Source of the DNA: an uncultured Alphaproteobacteria bacterium | GTDB lineage: Bacteria > Pseudomonadota > Alphaproteobacteria > RF32 > CAG-239 | Length of the DNA stretch: 43,303 bases | Reading direction: 5' to 3' | Assembly (NCBI GenBank): GCA_944391615.1 | Contig: CALXUE010000014.1 | Coordinates: 1-43,303, forward strand | Shown: one piece after another, positions 1 to 7,999 of the stretch | Numbering within the stretch: position 1 is the stretch's first letter | Layout of the letters: each line of letters starts with the position of its first letter | Notes under the pieces: model-generated | The model's input: the letters and a program-made list of their open reading frames with translations, nothing else | Told to the model about the DNA's origin: nothing | Database searches by the model: none | Program-made: the position numbers and the translations under genes

Positions 1-86
1 TATTTCTACTTTGGTGTTTTGATTATGATATTTTTTTTTAATTTTTACTCTCTGCCCCATACTTTGACGATGAACCCCGAACTCAC

Positions 87-173
87 TGAGTTCGAGCCTT
101 ATCGTTCGCATAAAAAAAGCTCCCTGAACGGAAGCTTATTCAATACTGGGGCGAACGATGAGGCTCGAACTCA
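87..173. repeat. Inverted copy of the tRNA-His 3' end
   Basis: Bases 87-109 on the plus strand match the last 23 bases of the tRNA-His sequence (minus strand, 151-173) with one mismatch, so the two form an inverted repeat about 41 bases apart. Bases 78-90 are themselves palindromic around the same T-arm sequence. This could be the scar of a recombination or integration event at the tRNA 3' end, or a large hairpin in the tRNA trailer. No integrase gene is visible nearby. Confidence 0.7.
111..137 (-). terminator. Rho-independent terminator of tRNA-His
   Basis: On the minus strand an 8-bp stem (130-137 paired with 117-124, one G-T pair) closes a 5-base loop and is followed by seven T residues. 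It lies 10 bases after the encoded CCA of tRNA-His, as expected for the end of this small transcript. Confidence 0.75.
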
Positions 174-223
174 CGACAACCGGTACCACAAACCGGGGCT
201 CTACCAACTGAGCTACGTTCGCC
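147..223 (-). tRNA. tRNA-His (GTG anticodon)
   Basis: The minus strand folds into a standard cloverleaf. Acceptor stem is GCGAACG/CGTTCGC, the D-arm contains AGCTCAGTTGGTAGAGC, the anticodon stem CCGGT/ACCGG closes loop TTGTGGT with anticodon GTG, and the T-arm contains GTTCGAGCC. The CCA end is encoded (147-149). An extra 5' G (223) faces C73 (150), the G-1:C73 pair that is the usual identity element for HisRS. That pair is known to be missing in a large alphaproteobacterial branch, so its presence is a lineage clue. A terminator follows at 111-137. Confidence 0.96.
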
Positions 224-306
224 AACGACAACAAAGTTTTTACAAACAATTCAGAATAAAGTCAAGCTAAAAAAACAAATAAAATTTATTTTTTTATAAA
301 AAGAAA

Positions 307-338
307 TTAACATTTTTTTACGATTTAGAATTTATAAT
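307..338 (+). promoter_or_regulatory. Promoter region of dacA-mipZ with CtrA-like half-sites
   Basis: A perfect TATAAT lies at 333-338. It overlaps an in-frame ATG at 337, which argues that this ATG is not the dacA start. The upstream TTAACA (307-312) is 20 bases from the -10, too far for a normal -35. Bases 307-321 read TTAA-N7-TTAC, one base off the CtrA consensus TTAA-N7-TTAA. In DNA this AT-rich the CtrA reading is weak. Confidence 0.45.
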
Positions 339-381
339 GAATCAAAATATTGAGTTTAGTGGGGAAAACAAAAAAACAACA

Positions 382-1689
382 ATGAACAAAACTATTGTGT
401 CAACAAGCATAAAAACGATATCAAAACTAGCATTTGTGGTTTTGGTAAGTATGTTTATTTCAACAAATGTTCAAGCATCAACTTCATCCATTATCATAGA
501 TGCCAACACAGGAGAAGTTTTATCAGCCCAATCAGCCGACACCTTAAGATATCCAGCCTCATTAACCAAATTAATGACCTTATACATAACCTTTGATGCA
601 TTGGAAAGAGGCATCATAAAATTAGAAGATGAACTGCCGGTTTCGCGCAAAGCAGCCAATCGCTCTCCCTCACGCTTAGGACTAAGAGTCGGCAGTAAAA
701 TTCCAGTTAAAACAGCCATAGAAGCATTAATCGTAAAATCGGCCAACGATTGCGCCAGTGTTTTGGCGGAAGGCTTGGGTTATACGGAAGAAAACTTCGC
801 CAAAGCAATGACTCAAGTAGCCAAAGAGCTCGGCATGAAGCACACAACATTCAAAAATGCCTCAGGTCTCCCCAATCGCCAACAAAAAACCACAGCAAGA
901 GATATGGCGATTCTCGCGGCAGCAATTTATCATCATTTTCCGCAATACTACAAATGGTTTTCCATGAAAAAATTCAGTTATCAAGGCAAAACCTATTACA
1001 CGCATAACCATGTTTTGAGCAAATTTGAAGGAGCGGATGGCTTAAAAACCGGTTTTACCAATGCGGCTGGTTTCAACATCATAACATCGGCAGAACGCAA
1101 CGGCCAAAGAGTGATTGCAGTCACCATGGGACACAGAACCTTAAAAGCGCGCGACAAAAAAGTAATGTCCATGATGGAAAAGGGCTTAACCAAATTAGCC
1201 TTAAACACCAAATTTGCACCGGAAAGTATGCATGCTGAATTAATAGAAGAGCACAAAAAACCAACAGACATTCAAACCCAATTAGCCAGCAGAGAAGCCT
1301 CAACCGAACCTCAAAGCACGGAAGAAGATGCCACACCTGAAATAGAACAAGGCAGTACGGACCAAGAACAAAGCATTTCCGCCATAGAGAAAGAAGTACA
1401 AGAAACCACCTCCACCTGGGAGATACAAATCGGAGCCTTTTCAAATTATGCGCGTGCCCGCAGTTATGCCGCTAAAATACACAAAGAAAAATTCAAAAAA
1501 TGCAATGGCTGCAGCATAAAGGTAGAAGCAGCCGAAAGTGCCTCTGCCATTTTATACCGAGCCAAAATAACGGGCTTTGAAAAAAATGATGCGGATAAAG
1601 CATGCAAACGTTTGAAAGATAGCCATATGTCGTGTATAGTGATGAGCAGTAATCATCAAACAGATTCGCTACATATGGCATCAAGGTAA
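382..1689 (+). CDS. dacA: D-alanyl-D-alanine carboxypeptidase (PBP5/6 family, S11) with C-terminal SPOR domain
   Basis: A periplasmic serine DD-carboxypeptidase that trims the terminal D-Ala from peptidoglycan stem peptides. Numbered from the ATG at 382, a signal peptide covers about residues 1-32 (cleaved near QAS). The three S11 motifs are in order: SLTK at 60-63 (nucleophile Ser60), SAN at 120-122 and KTG at 222-224. After an acidic Glu/Thr/Ser linker, residues of about 345-425 form a SPOR domain (begins WEIQIGAFSNYARARSYAAK), which binds denuded septal glycan and would place the enzyme at the division site. An upstream in-frame ATG at 337 is rejected because it overlaps a TATAAT box and would precede the signal peptide. 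Its stop overlaps the mipZ start (TAATG), so the two are translationally coupled. Confidence 0.93.
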   Translation: MNKTIVSTSIKTISKLAFVVLVSMFISTNVQASTSSIIIDANTGEVLSAQSADTLRYPASLTKLMTLYITFDALERGIIKLEDELPVSRKAANRSPSRLGLRVGSKIPVKTAIEALIVKSANDCASVLAEGLGYTEENFAKAMTQVAKELGMKHTTFKNASGLPNRQQKTTARDMAILAAAIYHHFPQYYKWFSMKKFSYQGKTYYTHNHVLSKFEGADGLKTGFTNAAGFNIITSAERNGQRVIAVTMGHRTLKARDKKVMSMMEKGLTKLALNTKFAPESMHAELIEEHKKPTDIQTQLASREASTEPQSTEEDATPEIEQGSTDQEQSISAIEKEVQETTSTWEIQIGAFSNYARARSYAAKIHKEKFKKCNGCSIKVEAAESASAILYRAKITGFEKNDADKACKRLKDSHMSCIVMSSNHQTDSLHMASR

Positions 1690-2516
1690 TGACAAACACA
1701 AACATCGAGACACAAAACACATCAAACTCTAAAGCCCATATCATCGTTGTCAGCAACGAAAAAGGCGGCACAGGAAAATCAACATTATCTATGCATTTAG
1801 CCATAGACCTCATGCAAGAAGGTTTTAAGGTTGCCTGCATTGATTTGGATGGCAGACAAGGCACCTTAACAAAATATATCGAAAACCGCAAAAAATTCTG
1901 CCAGCACAACCAAATAAACTTAGCCATACCGGCAATATACACATTTGCCCCGGAAGAAGATTTCAGATTAATCGAAAAGAGCCGCGAGCAAGTGTCAGAT
2001 AAAATTAAGGAACTGTCTCAAATTTATGACGCCATCATCATTGACACCCCCGGCAGCAAAAATTATTTATTTGATGAAGCCCATTTTCATGCGGACACGC
2101 TTATCACACCGATAAGTGATAGTTTAATTGACCTAAACGCCATTGCTGATATAGATTTAGACAGCAAGACAATCGGCAAACCGGGACATTATGCTGCTTT
2201 TGTCTGGGAGGTAAAAAAGCAACTTGCAGCCAAAGGGCACGCTTATTTAAACTGGATAGTTGTCGGCAATAAAACATCGACCTACAACTCCAAAAACAAA
2301 AACATTGTTTTTGAATACCTTGAAAAATTAGGCAAACTTTTTGGTTTTAGGTTCACACCGGGGTTAAAAGACCGCATCATATATAAAGAGCTGTTTTTAA
2401 TGGGCCTAACGGTATTAGATATGCAGCATCCGGATTTAAGGATGAAAATGACGATGTCGCACCTAGCGGCCAAAAGAGAAGTCAAATCCGTTAGTGCATT
2501 TATCTGCCCGGAATAA
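1689..2516 (+). CDS. mipZ: MipZ, ParA-type ATPase positioning the division plane
   Basis: A P-loop ATPase of the ParA/MinD superfamily. The deviant Walker A NEKGGTGKST lies at residues 23-32, Walker A' around CIDLDGRQGTL and a switch II-like IIDTPG near residue 116. The wording around the P-loop (VVSNEKGG.GKST, then IDLD.RQ.T and ENR) is that of alphaproteobacterial MipZ, which forms bipolar gradients through ParB and inhibits FtsZ away from mid-cell. This distinguishes it from chromosomal ParA. It is one base overlapped with dacA and followed by a small membrane protein with a J-like tail, which recalls the DnaJ-type neighbour of mipZ in other Alphaproteobacteria. Length, 275 aa, is normal. 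Confidence 0.92.
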   Translation: MTNTNIETQNTSNSKAHIIVVSNEKGGTGKSTLSMHLAIDLMQEGFKVACIDLDGRQGTLTKYIENRKKFCQHNQINLAIPAIYTFAPEEDFRLIEKSREQVSDKIKELSQIYDAIIIDTPGSKNYLFDEAHFHADTLITPISDSLIDLNAIADIDLDSKTIGKPGHYAAFVWEVKKQLAAKGHAYLNWIVVGNKTSTYNSKNKNIVFEYLEKLGKLFGFRFTPGLKDRIIYKELFLMGLTVLDMQHPDLRMKMTMSHLAAKREVKSVSAFICPE

Positions 2517-2541
2517 ACCATTCAACAGGAGAACACCCAAA

Positions 2542-3081
2542 ATGTTAGAGTTAAGTTTTTTAATGTTTATGGTCGGATTATTTTTCGGCTTGAGTTTATT
2601 TTTGCGTCGCATAACTAATCCTTACCATCCTGACAGAACCATATTTTACATTCCCTCCCCCATGCTATTTAATGTTTTGTGGGGATCCATTTTTTATATT
2701 GGCTATGGAATTTTGATGTATCAGGAAAATACGGTGCGCCTTTGTTTGGGAATAATAGAAATAATCCTGTTTCTATATACCTTTTTGATGATATACATCA
2801 AGCATATCATCAAAAAGAACCGAGCCCCCTACCCGATATGGATACAAAAGCTTTTGAACCACGCGGTAGAAAGACAAGAAAAATTAGATAAAAAATCAGG
2901 CATATACAGCCAAAGAAAAGCCTTAAAGATATTAGGTCTTCCAACCTATGCCAAAGAAGATTCCGAGCAAATAAACAAAGGCCTAGACAAATTAAAATCT
3001 TTACAAGGAACAGGCAAAATTCAAGCGCCCTATTTTGAAACAATTATACACCAAACGGCAAATGCCTTACAAACAAAATAG
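2542..3081 (+). CDS. Membrane protein with degenerate J-domain-like C-terminus
   Basis: The ATG at 2542 is preferred over a GTG at 2494 because it has a good ribosome-binding site (AGGAG at 2527-2531) and does not overlap mipZ. The 179-residue product has two or three N-terminal hydrophobic segments (about residues 3-20, 38-55 and 62-80), then a basic cytoplasmic part. The C-terminal 60 residues (ALKILGLPTYAKEDSEQINK and on) have the helix spacing of a J domain but no HPD motif, so it should not stimulate DnaK in the normal way. Genes for J-domain membrane proteins often follow mipZ in Alphaproteobacteria; that context is the main support. Confidence 0.55.
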   Translation: MLELSFLMFMVGLFFGLSLFLRRITNPYHPDRTIFYIPSPMLFNVLWGSIFYIGYGILMYQENTVRLCLGIIEIILFLYTFLMIYIKHIIKKNRAPYPIWIQKLLNHAVERQEKLDKKSGIYSQRKALKILGLPTYAKEDSEQINKGLDKLKSLQGTGKIQAPYFETIIHQTANALQTK

Positions 3082-3102
3082 TCAATAAATCTAAGTTTTA
3101 GC

Positions 3103-3130
3103 TTGCCAATCTTCCTAAAAATGCTAACCT
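3103..3130 (+). promoter_or_regulatory. Possible promoter of pgm
   Basis: TTGCCA (3103-3108) and TAACCT (3125-3130) are 16 bases apart, and a TG lies one base before the -10, as in extended -10 promoters. A GAGAGG ribosome-binding site follows just before the pgm ATG. The -10 hexamer is poor, so this is tentative. Confidence 0.3.
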
Positions 3131-3157
3131 GAAAAACAAAAACAAGAGAGGTAAAAG

Positions 3158-4777
3158 ATGATAAAAACCGTTTTGACAACGCCATATGGAGACCAAAAGA
3201 TGGGCACCGGCGGCTTAAGGAAAAAGACCAAAGTCATGATGCAAAAACACTATTTTGAAAACTTCATTCAAAGTGTGTTTGATGCCATCGGCGGCATTAA
3301 AGGCAAAACATACGTTGTCGGCGGAGACGGACGTTACTTTAATAAAGAAGCCATCCAAATTTTCATCAAGATGGCGGCAGCCAACGGCGCAAAAAAATTA
3401 ATCATCGGACAAAACGGTTTTATCTCAACACCGGCCGGCTCCAATGAAATTCTAAAAAATCATACCGACGGCGGCTTTACTTTTTCGGCCTCACACAACC
3501 CCGGAGGAATAAACGGAGATTTTGGTGTTAAATACGCCAACGAAACCGGCGGCCAAGTTCCAACATCAATTACCGACAAGATTTATGCGCTTAGTAAAGA
3601 AATCAAAGAATTCAAAATCTGCGAACATGAAGATATAGACTTAAGCCAAATCGGCACCCAAAAACTTGAAGGTATGGAAATTGAAGTCATTGACCCGATA
3701 GCCGATTATATCGAAATGTTATCAAAGATTTTTGATTTTGCCGCATTGAAAAAACTATTTCAATCAGGATTCACCATGCGCTTTGATGGAATGAACGCCG
3801 TCACGGGACCTTACGCGATTCGCCTATTTGAAGAAACATTAGGCGCAGCCAAAGGCAGTGTTATAAGAGCCACACCGCTGCCTGATTTTGGAGGTTTGCA
3901 TCCCGACCCGAATTTGGTTTATGATAAAGATTTGGTAGACTTTATGTATTCGAACGAAGCCACGGATTTTGCCGCCGCCAATGACGGAGACGGCGACCGC
4001 AACATGATTTTGGGCCGCAAATTTTTTGTCACCCCGAGTGATAGTCTGGCCATTTTGACCGATAATTATAAATACGTACCTGCCTATAAAAACGGCATTT
4101 ACGGTGTAGCAAAATCCGCCGCCACATCAACGGCCGTTGCTAAAGTTGCCAAAGCACTGAATATTCCATACTATGTTGTTCCGACTGGCTGGAAATATTT
4201 TGTAAACCTAATGGATTCCAAACGCATCACCTTGTGTGGAGAAGAAAGTTTTGGCACCGGTTCATCCCACATCAGAGAAAAAGACGGCATCTGGGCAGTT
4301 TTATTCTGGCTAAGCATCATTGCCGCCACCGGCAAGAGTGTTGAAGAAATCACCCGCGAACATTGGAAAAAATACGGTCGTGTTTATTATATGCGCTTCG
4401 ACTTTGAAGGGCTTGAAACCCAAACCGCCGACAAATTAATGTCTGATTTGGAAGAAAAATTAGCATCATTACAAGGTAAAAAATACCAAGACTACGAGGT
4501 TTCAAACGCGGCCCCGTTTGTTTATCACGATCCGGTTGATGGCTCAAGCACCAAGAACGGCTTGGTTGTAGACTTTACAGACGGCTCCAAAATCACCTAC
4601 CGTTTATCCGGTACGGGCTCAAGTGGCGCGACCTTGCGTATGTATGTAGAATCCCCGGATTCAAAAGATTTCAATCAAGAAACATTCAAAAAGCTCCAGC
4701 CACTGATGAACATCGGTACGGAGATAGCCGAAATCACCAAACGTACAGGTAAAACCAAAGCAGATGTTAATACTTAA
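3158..4777 (+). CDS. pgm: Phosphoglucomutase (alpha-D-glucose-1,6-bisphosphate dependent)
   Basis: Interconverts glucose-1-phosphate and glucose-6-phosphate in the cytoplasm, feeding nucleotide-sugar and glycan synthesis. The four alpha-phosphohexomutase regions are present: the N-terminal GTGGLRKK substrate loop, the catalytic serine loop TFSASHNPGG (phosphoserine Ser112), the Mg-binding NDGDGDR (Asp276, 278, 280), the sugar-specificity loop CGEESFGTGSSHIREKDG, and the C-terminal phosphate loop RLSGTGSSGATLRMY. GEESFG plus the long N-terminal TTPYGDQKMGTGG identify the eukaryote-like glucose-specific branch (PgmA type) and not ManB/GlmM. At 539 aa it has normal length. The next gene overlaps its last 14 bases. 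Confidence 0.95.
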   Translation: MIKTVLTTPYGDQKMGTGGLRKKTKVMMQKHYFENFIQSVFDAIGGIKGKTYVVGGDGRYFNKEAIQIFIKMAAANGAKKLIIGQNGFISTPAGSNEILKNHTDGGFTFSASHNPGGINGDFGVKYANETGGQVPTSITDKIYALSKEIKEFKICEHEDIDLSQIGTQKLEGMEIEVIDPIADYIEMLSKIFDFAALKKLFQSGFTMRFDGMNAVTGPYAIRLFEETLGAAKGSVIRATPLPDFGGLHPDPNLVYDKDLVDFMYSNEATDFAAANDGDGDRNMILGRKFFVTPSDSLAILTDNYKYVPAYKNGIYGVAKSAATSTAVAKVAKALNIPYYVVPTGWKYFVNLMDSKRITLCGEESFGTGSSHIREKDGIWAVLFWLSIIAATGKSVEEITREHWKKYGRVYYMRFDFEGLETQTADKLMSDLEEKLASLQGKKYQDYEVSNAAPFVYHDPVDGSSTKNGLVVDFTDGSKITYRLSGTGSSGATLRMYVESPDSKDFNQETFKKLQPLMNIGTEIAEITKRTGKTKADVNT

Positions 4778-5882
4778 ATACAAAACACTTTTAAGCTTAA
4801 TATTAATATCGTCTTTGAGTTTAGCAAGCAAAGCGAGTGCCGGATTATACGGTTTTACATCCGGCACGCCGCTTAGTCAGGAAGAAAAAATATTGCAAAT
4901 GTCCGCCCCACCGGAGGATATTTTGAACTACCGCGCTTTAATGCGCCAAAATCTTGAAATATTAATTAATTATGCCAAAGAAAACAAACCGGATTTTCAA
5001 ATTTTGTTGCATGATTGTAATGAAATTTTATATAAAAGCTTGTGGGAATACCATCTTTTAGGATACCGCCAAGCCAAGCAAGAAGCCGGTGCGCAGGCAG
5101 ACCCAAGTTTTTTAAGCAAATCGCTCCAAGATTTGTCGGAAGAATACCTTCCGGAAGAAACGCTCGACCACCAAATTTTTGATAAAATAGATGGTGTGGT
5201 ATATAATAATCTTTATTGTAGCCAACGCAAGATTGACAGTTTTCTAAAAAACACCAACAAAAAAATAGCCACCATTAGCTATTGTGCGACAGATAAGAGC
5301 TATGACCAAGCTGCTGTTTTATCCACGAAGGAAAAAGTTTTGTTCTACGGATTTGAAAATCCTCAAACAGCTTTTCAATACATCAGCAAACAACCGATAA
5401 TCAATGAAAATGCACACAATATCTTTAATTTACAAGAAGCGGAAAATATCTCATTTTTAATCAACGATTCGCACTACAACGACAAAGCCGAAATGATTAA
5501 AGATATAAGAGATTCTAATTATGATGTCGTTGTCATTAACCCGTTGTTTCACGACACCATTCCATTCAGCAAGGAAGAAGTCGTACAGCTTCAATACAAA
5601 AAGAGCGGTCCCAAACGTCTGATAATAGCATTGCAAAATGTATCAGAAGCCTTCAAAAGCCATTATTATTGGCAAGAAGATTGGCAAATAAATTCCCCCA
5701 AATGGCTCAAAAGAGCCTCTTTGGTAAACAAAAATGCATATATAACCGCTTATTGGAGTGAAGACTGGCAAAAAATTGTTTCTAACTACTTCAAAAGCAT
5801 TGTTGACAGCGGCTATGATGGCGTATTCTTTACAGGCATAAACAATCATTTGTATTTTGAAAGTCAAACTCCGCTTGAATAG
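4764..5882 (+). CDS. Secreted TIM-barrel protein related to GH114/TM1410, probably without catalytic acids
   Basis: A 372-residue protein with a signal peptide (about residues 1-27, ending KASA). The C-terminal half shows hallmarks of the endo-alpha-1,4-polygalactosaminidase-like (GH114/TM1410) fold: SFLINDSHY, YDVVVINPLF, RLIIALQNVSEAFKSHYYWQ and YWSEDWQKIV, ending SGYDGVFF. The N-terminal half has an NYRALMRQNLEILINYAKEN helix and an IDGVVYNNLYC segment that match other barrel strands of the same family. Positions that are acidic in the family consensus as I recall it (REDL, YLDxxD) are here YNNL and FFTGIN, so it may be a pseudoenzyme that only binds glycan. The family call is from motif memory. 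It overlaps pgm by 14 bases and is 11 bases from fliQ. Confidence 0.6.
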   Translation: MLILKYKTLLSLILISSLSLASKASAGLYGFTSGTPLSQEEKILQMSAPPEDILNYRALMRQNLEILINYAKENKPDFQILLHDCNEILYKSLWEYHLLGYRQAKQEAGAQADPSFLSKSLQDLSEEYLPEETLDHQIFDKIDGVVYNNLYCSQRKIDSFLKNTNKKIATISYCATDKSYDQAAVLSTKEKVLFYGFENPQTAFQYISKQPIINENAHNIFNLQEAENISFLINDSHYNDKAEMIKDIRDSNYDVVVINPLFHDTIPFSKEEVVQLQYKKSGPKRLIIALQNVSEAFKSHYYWQEDWQINSPKWLKRASLVNKNAYITAYWSEDWQKIVSNYFKSIVDSGYDGVFFTGINNHLYFESQTPLE

Positions 5883-5893
5883 GATAAAAAGCA

Positions 5894-6160
5894 ATGAATG
5901 AAATGGAAGTACTGGAAATATCAAGAGAAGCAATTTTCACATTACTGAAAGTTGTCACCCCGATATTGCTGATAGCCTTGTTTGTTGGTTTAATCATAGG
6001 TATCTTCCAAGCCTTAACCCAAATACAAGAAATGACTTTAGCGTTTGTACCAAAAATTTTGTGTGTATTTATCATGCTTATAGTTTTGTTTCCGTTCATG
6101 CTAAATCAAATGCAAATGCTTTCGGATATGCTTTTTGATAAAATCGTAAGCGGTGGTTAA
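5894..6160 (+). CDS. fliQ: Flagellar export apparatus protein FliQ
   Basis: A small (88 aa) inner-membrane protein with two transmembrane helices (about residues 16-40 and 50-75), the usual size and shape of FliQ/SctS. The segment FVGLIIGIFQALTQIQEMTLAFVPK is the family signature: the QALTQIQE.TL.F.PK stretch is highly conserved. With FliP and FliR it forms the FliPQR export gate of the flagellar type III system. fliP is not in this window. It is followed after 5 bases by fliR, and the flhB/cckA linkage supports a flagellar and not a virulence type III origin. Confidence 0.95.
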   Translation: MNEMEVLEISREAIFTLLKVVTPILLIALFVGLIIGIFQALTQIQEMTLAFVPKILCVFIMLIVLFPFMLNQMQMLSDMLFDKIVSGG

Positions 6161-6165
6161 ACAAA

Positions 6166-6924
6166 ATGCTGCAACAATTGCTAAACATAGAACTACAAAA
6201 ATATGTTTTGATATTTTTAAGAATAGGCTCGGCCATTATGTTAATGCCGGGCTTTATGACAAGTTATATCAACATCAGATATCGCTTATCGATTGCCTTA
6301 GCCTTGTCTATTGTATTATATCCGTTTTTAGAAGACAAATTACCTACCCCGAGCAGCGATTTTTTAACTACTGTAAAATTATATATGTTTGAAATCACAA
6401 TTGGTGTATTTTTTGGATTAATGATGCAATTTGCCTTTACCGCCTTAAATTTGGCGGGAAACTTTGCTGGAACAGCCATAGGTTTTTCAAATTCGCAGCT
6501 ATTTGACCCCAGCACCCAAGCACAGTCAATCGTGCTAGAAAGTTTTTTTTCAATTGTCGCCTTATGCATAATTTTTGTAACAGATTTGCACCACACAATG
6601 CTGAGTGCAGTCATCTCAAGCTACGACCTTTTTCCCGTAACAGAAGATATTATGATTGGCGATATGGCTGATTATCTGAGTACGGCTTTAGGAGAGAGCT
6701 TTATCACCGGTTTTCGTTTAGCCTCCCCGTTCATCGCCTTCACAGTCATTTTTTATACCGGCATGGGATTAGTGTCGCGCCTCATGCCGCAACTAAACAT
6801 ATTTTTCTTATCATTGCCTTTGCAATTATACTTAGGCATAGGCTTATTATTCATCACACTTCCGGCCATAATATTCTGGTTTATAGAATATTATGAACGC
6901 ACATTACAAAAGTTCATAAGCTAA
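6166..6924 (+). CDS. fliR: Flagellar export apparatus protein FliR
   Basis: A 252-residue inner-membrane protein with about six hydrophobic segments, the usual length for FliR/SctT. The N-terminal FLRIGSAIMLMPGF, the RYRLSIALALSIVLYP stretch and the central EITIGVFFGLMMQFAFTALN and GFSNSQLFDP are typical of the family. FliR joins FliP and FliQ in the export gate and docks FlhB. It sits between fliQ (5 bases upstream) and flhB (10 bases downstream, with a strong AAGGAGG ribosome-binding site in the gap), so the three are made from one transcript. Confidence 0.95.
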   Translation: MLQQLLNIELQKYVLIFLRIGSAIMLMPGFMTSYINIRYRLSIALALSIVLYPFLEDKLPTPSSDFLTTVKLYMFEITIGVFFGLMMQFAFTALNLAGNFAGTAIGFSNSQLFDPSTQAQSIVLESFFSIVALCIIFVTDLHHTMLSAVISSYDLFPVTEDIMIGDMADYLSTALGESFITGFRLASPFIAFTVIFYTGMGLVSRLMPQLNIFFLSLPLQLYLGIGLLFITLPAIIFWFIEYYERTLQKFIS

Positions 6925-6934
6925 GGAGGCCACA

Positions 6935-7999
6935 ATGGTAGCAGAAGACGAAGATGAAGCCTCCAAAACGGAAGAACCGTCGGAACGAAAAATATCCAAA
7001 GCCAAAGAAGAAGGCGATGTTGCCATTTCGCAAGACGCGAAAAGCTTTATAATTTTAACAGGAATGCTGTTTGTCGTCTGGTTGATAATACCGCTGATGG
7101 GACGTTGGTTTAATGAATTTTTCAGCCAGTATATCACCTCATCGGACGAAATACCCACCGATTCCCGACATTTACAGCTCATATTTTTAAATTGCTTTAT
7201 AGATTTTCTAAAAATATTGGCCATACCATTTGCATTGTTTATGGTTTTAGGTGTAGCAGCCAGCATCATGCAAACCGGATTCGTCTACGCACCAAAAAAA
7301 CTCATGCCGGATTTTAACAAGCTCAACATATTTGCAGCACTCCCCAATTTCATCAATAAGAAAAAAATCTTTGAAAGCATAAAAGGCATCATAAAAATTA
7401 TTGTAGTATCATGGGTATCGATAATAGCGCTCAAACCCTATTTAAGCAGAAGCGAATTATTGCCTGACATGGAAACCATGAGCATACTTGAATTCATACA
7501 CAAAGCCGTAACCTTATTAATATTTACAATCGTACTGGCCGTATTAGTCATAGCCATTGCCGACTTTGCCTATCAAAAATACACCCATTTGTTAAAGTTA
7601 AGAATGACCAAACAAGAAGTCAAAGAAGAATATAAACAAACCGAAGGAGACCCCTTAGTCAAATCCAGAATACGCCAGATTCGCAACGAGCGCGCCCGCC
7701 GCCGTATGATGGAAAATGTCCCCAAGGCTGATGTTGTTATTGTCAACCCGACCCATTATGCTGTAGCATTGCAATATGACATGGCCACAATGGATGCACC
7801 GGTAGTCGTAGCCAAAGGATTGGACAACATAGCTCTCAAGATTAGGGAGATAGCAGAAGAACACGACATTCCGATTGTCGAAAATCCACCATTGGCACGT
7901 GCCCTTTTCGCATCAGTAGAATTAGATCAGTCCATACCGGAAGAACACTTCAAAGCCGTCGCAGAGGTAATAGGATATGTTATGCAGCTTAAAAAATAA
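6935..7999 (+). CDS. flhB: Flagellar export switch protein FlhB
   Basis: A 354-residue flagellar type III export component that switches substrate class from rod/hook to filament. The N-terminus has the standard TEEPSERKISKAKEEGDVA segment, four transmembrane segments follow (about residues 35-205), and the cytoplasmic domain carries the self-cleavage motif NPTH with Asn271 and the conserved VNPTHYAVALQY context. A linker rich in charged residues (RMTKQEVKEEYKQTEGDP) precedes it. The last 23 bases overlap cckA, which couples flagellar assembly and cell-cycle kinase expression; the same flhB-cckA adjacency is known from Caulobacter. Confidence 0.96.
   Translation: MVAEDEDEASKTEEPSERKISKAKEEGDVAISQDAKSFIILTGMLFVVWLIIPLMGRWFNEFFSQYITSSDEIPTDSRHLQLIFLNCFIDFLKILAIPFALFMVLGVAASIMQTGFVYAPKKLMPDFNKLNIFAALPNFINKKKIFESIKGIIKIIVVSWVSIIALKPYLSRSELLPDMETMSILEFIHKAVTLLIFTIVLAVLVIAIADFAYQKYTHLLKLRMTKQEVKEEYKQTEGDPLVKSRIRQIRNERARRRMMENVPKADVVIVNPTHYAVALQYDMATMDAPVVVAKGLDNIALKIREIAEEHDIPIVENPPLARALFASVELDQSIPEEHFKAVAEVIGYVMQLKK

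Noticed and set aside
337..381. Upstream ATG start for dacA
   Set aside because: It coincides with a TATAAT box and adds a polar segment before the signal peptide.
5894..7999. Virulence-type III secretion genes instead of flagellar ones
   Set aside because: The linkage to cckA and motAB in the window and the sequence motifs fit flagellar FliQ, FliR and FlhB better.
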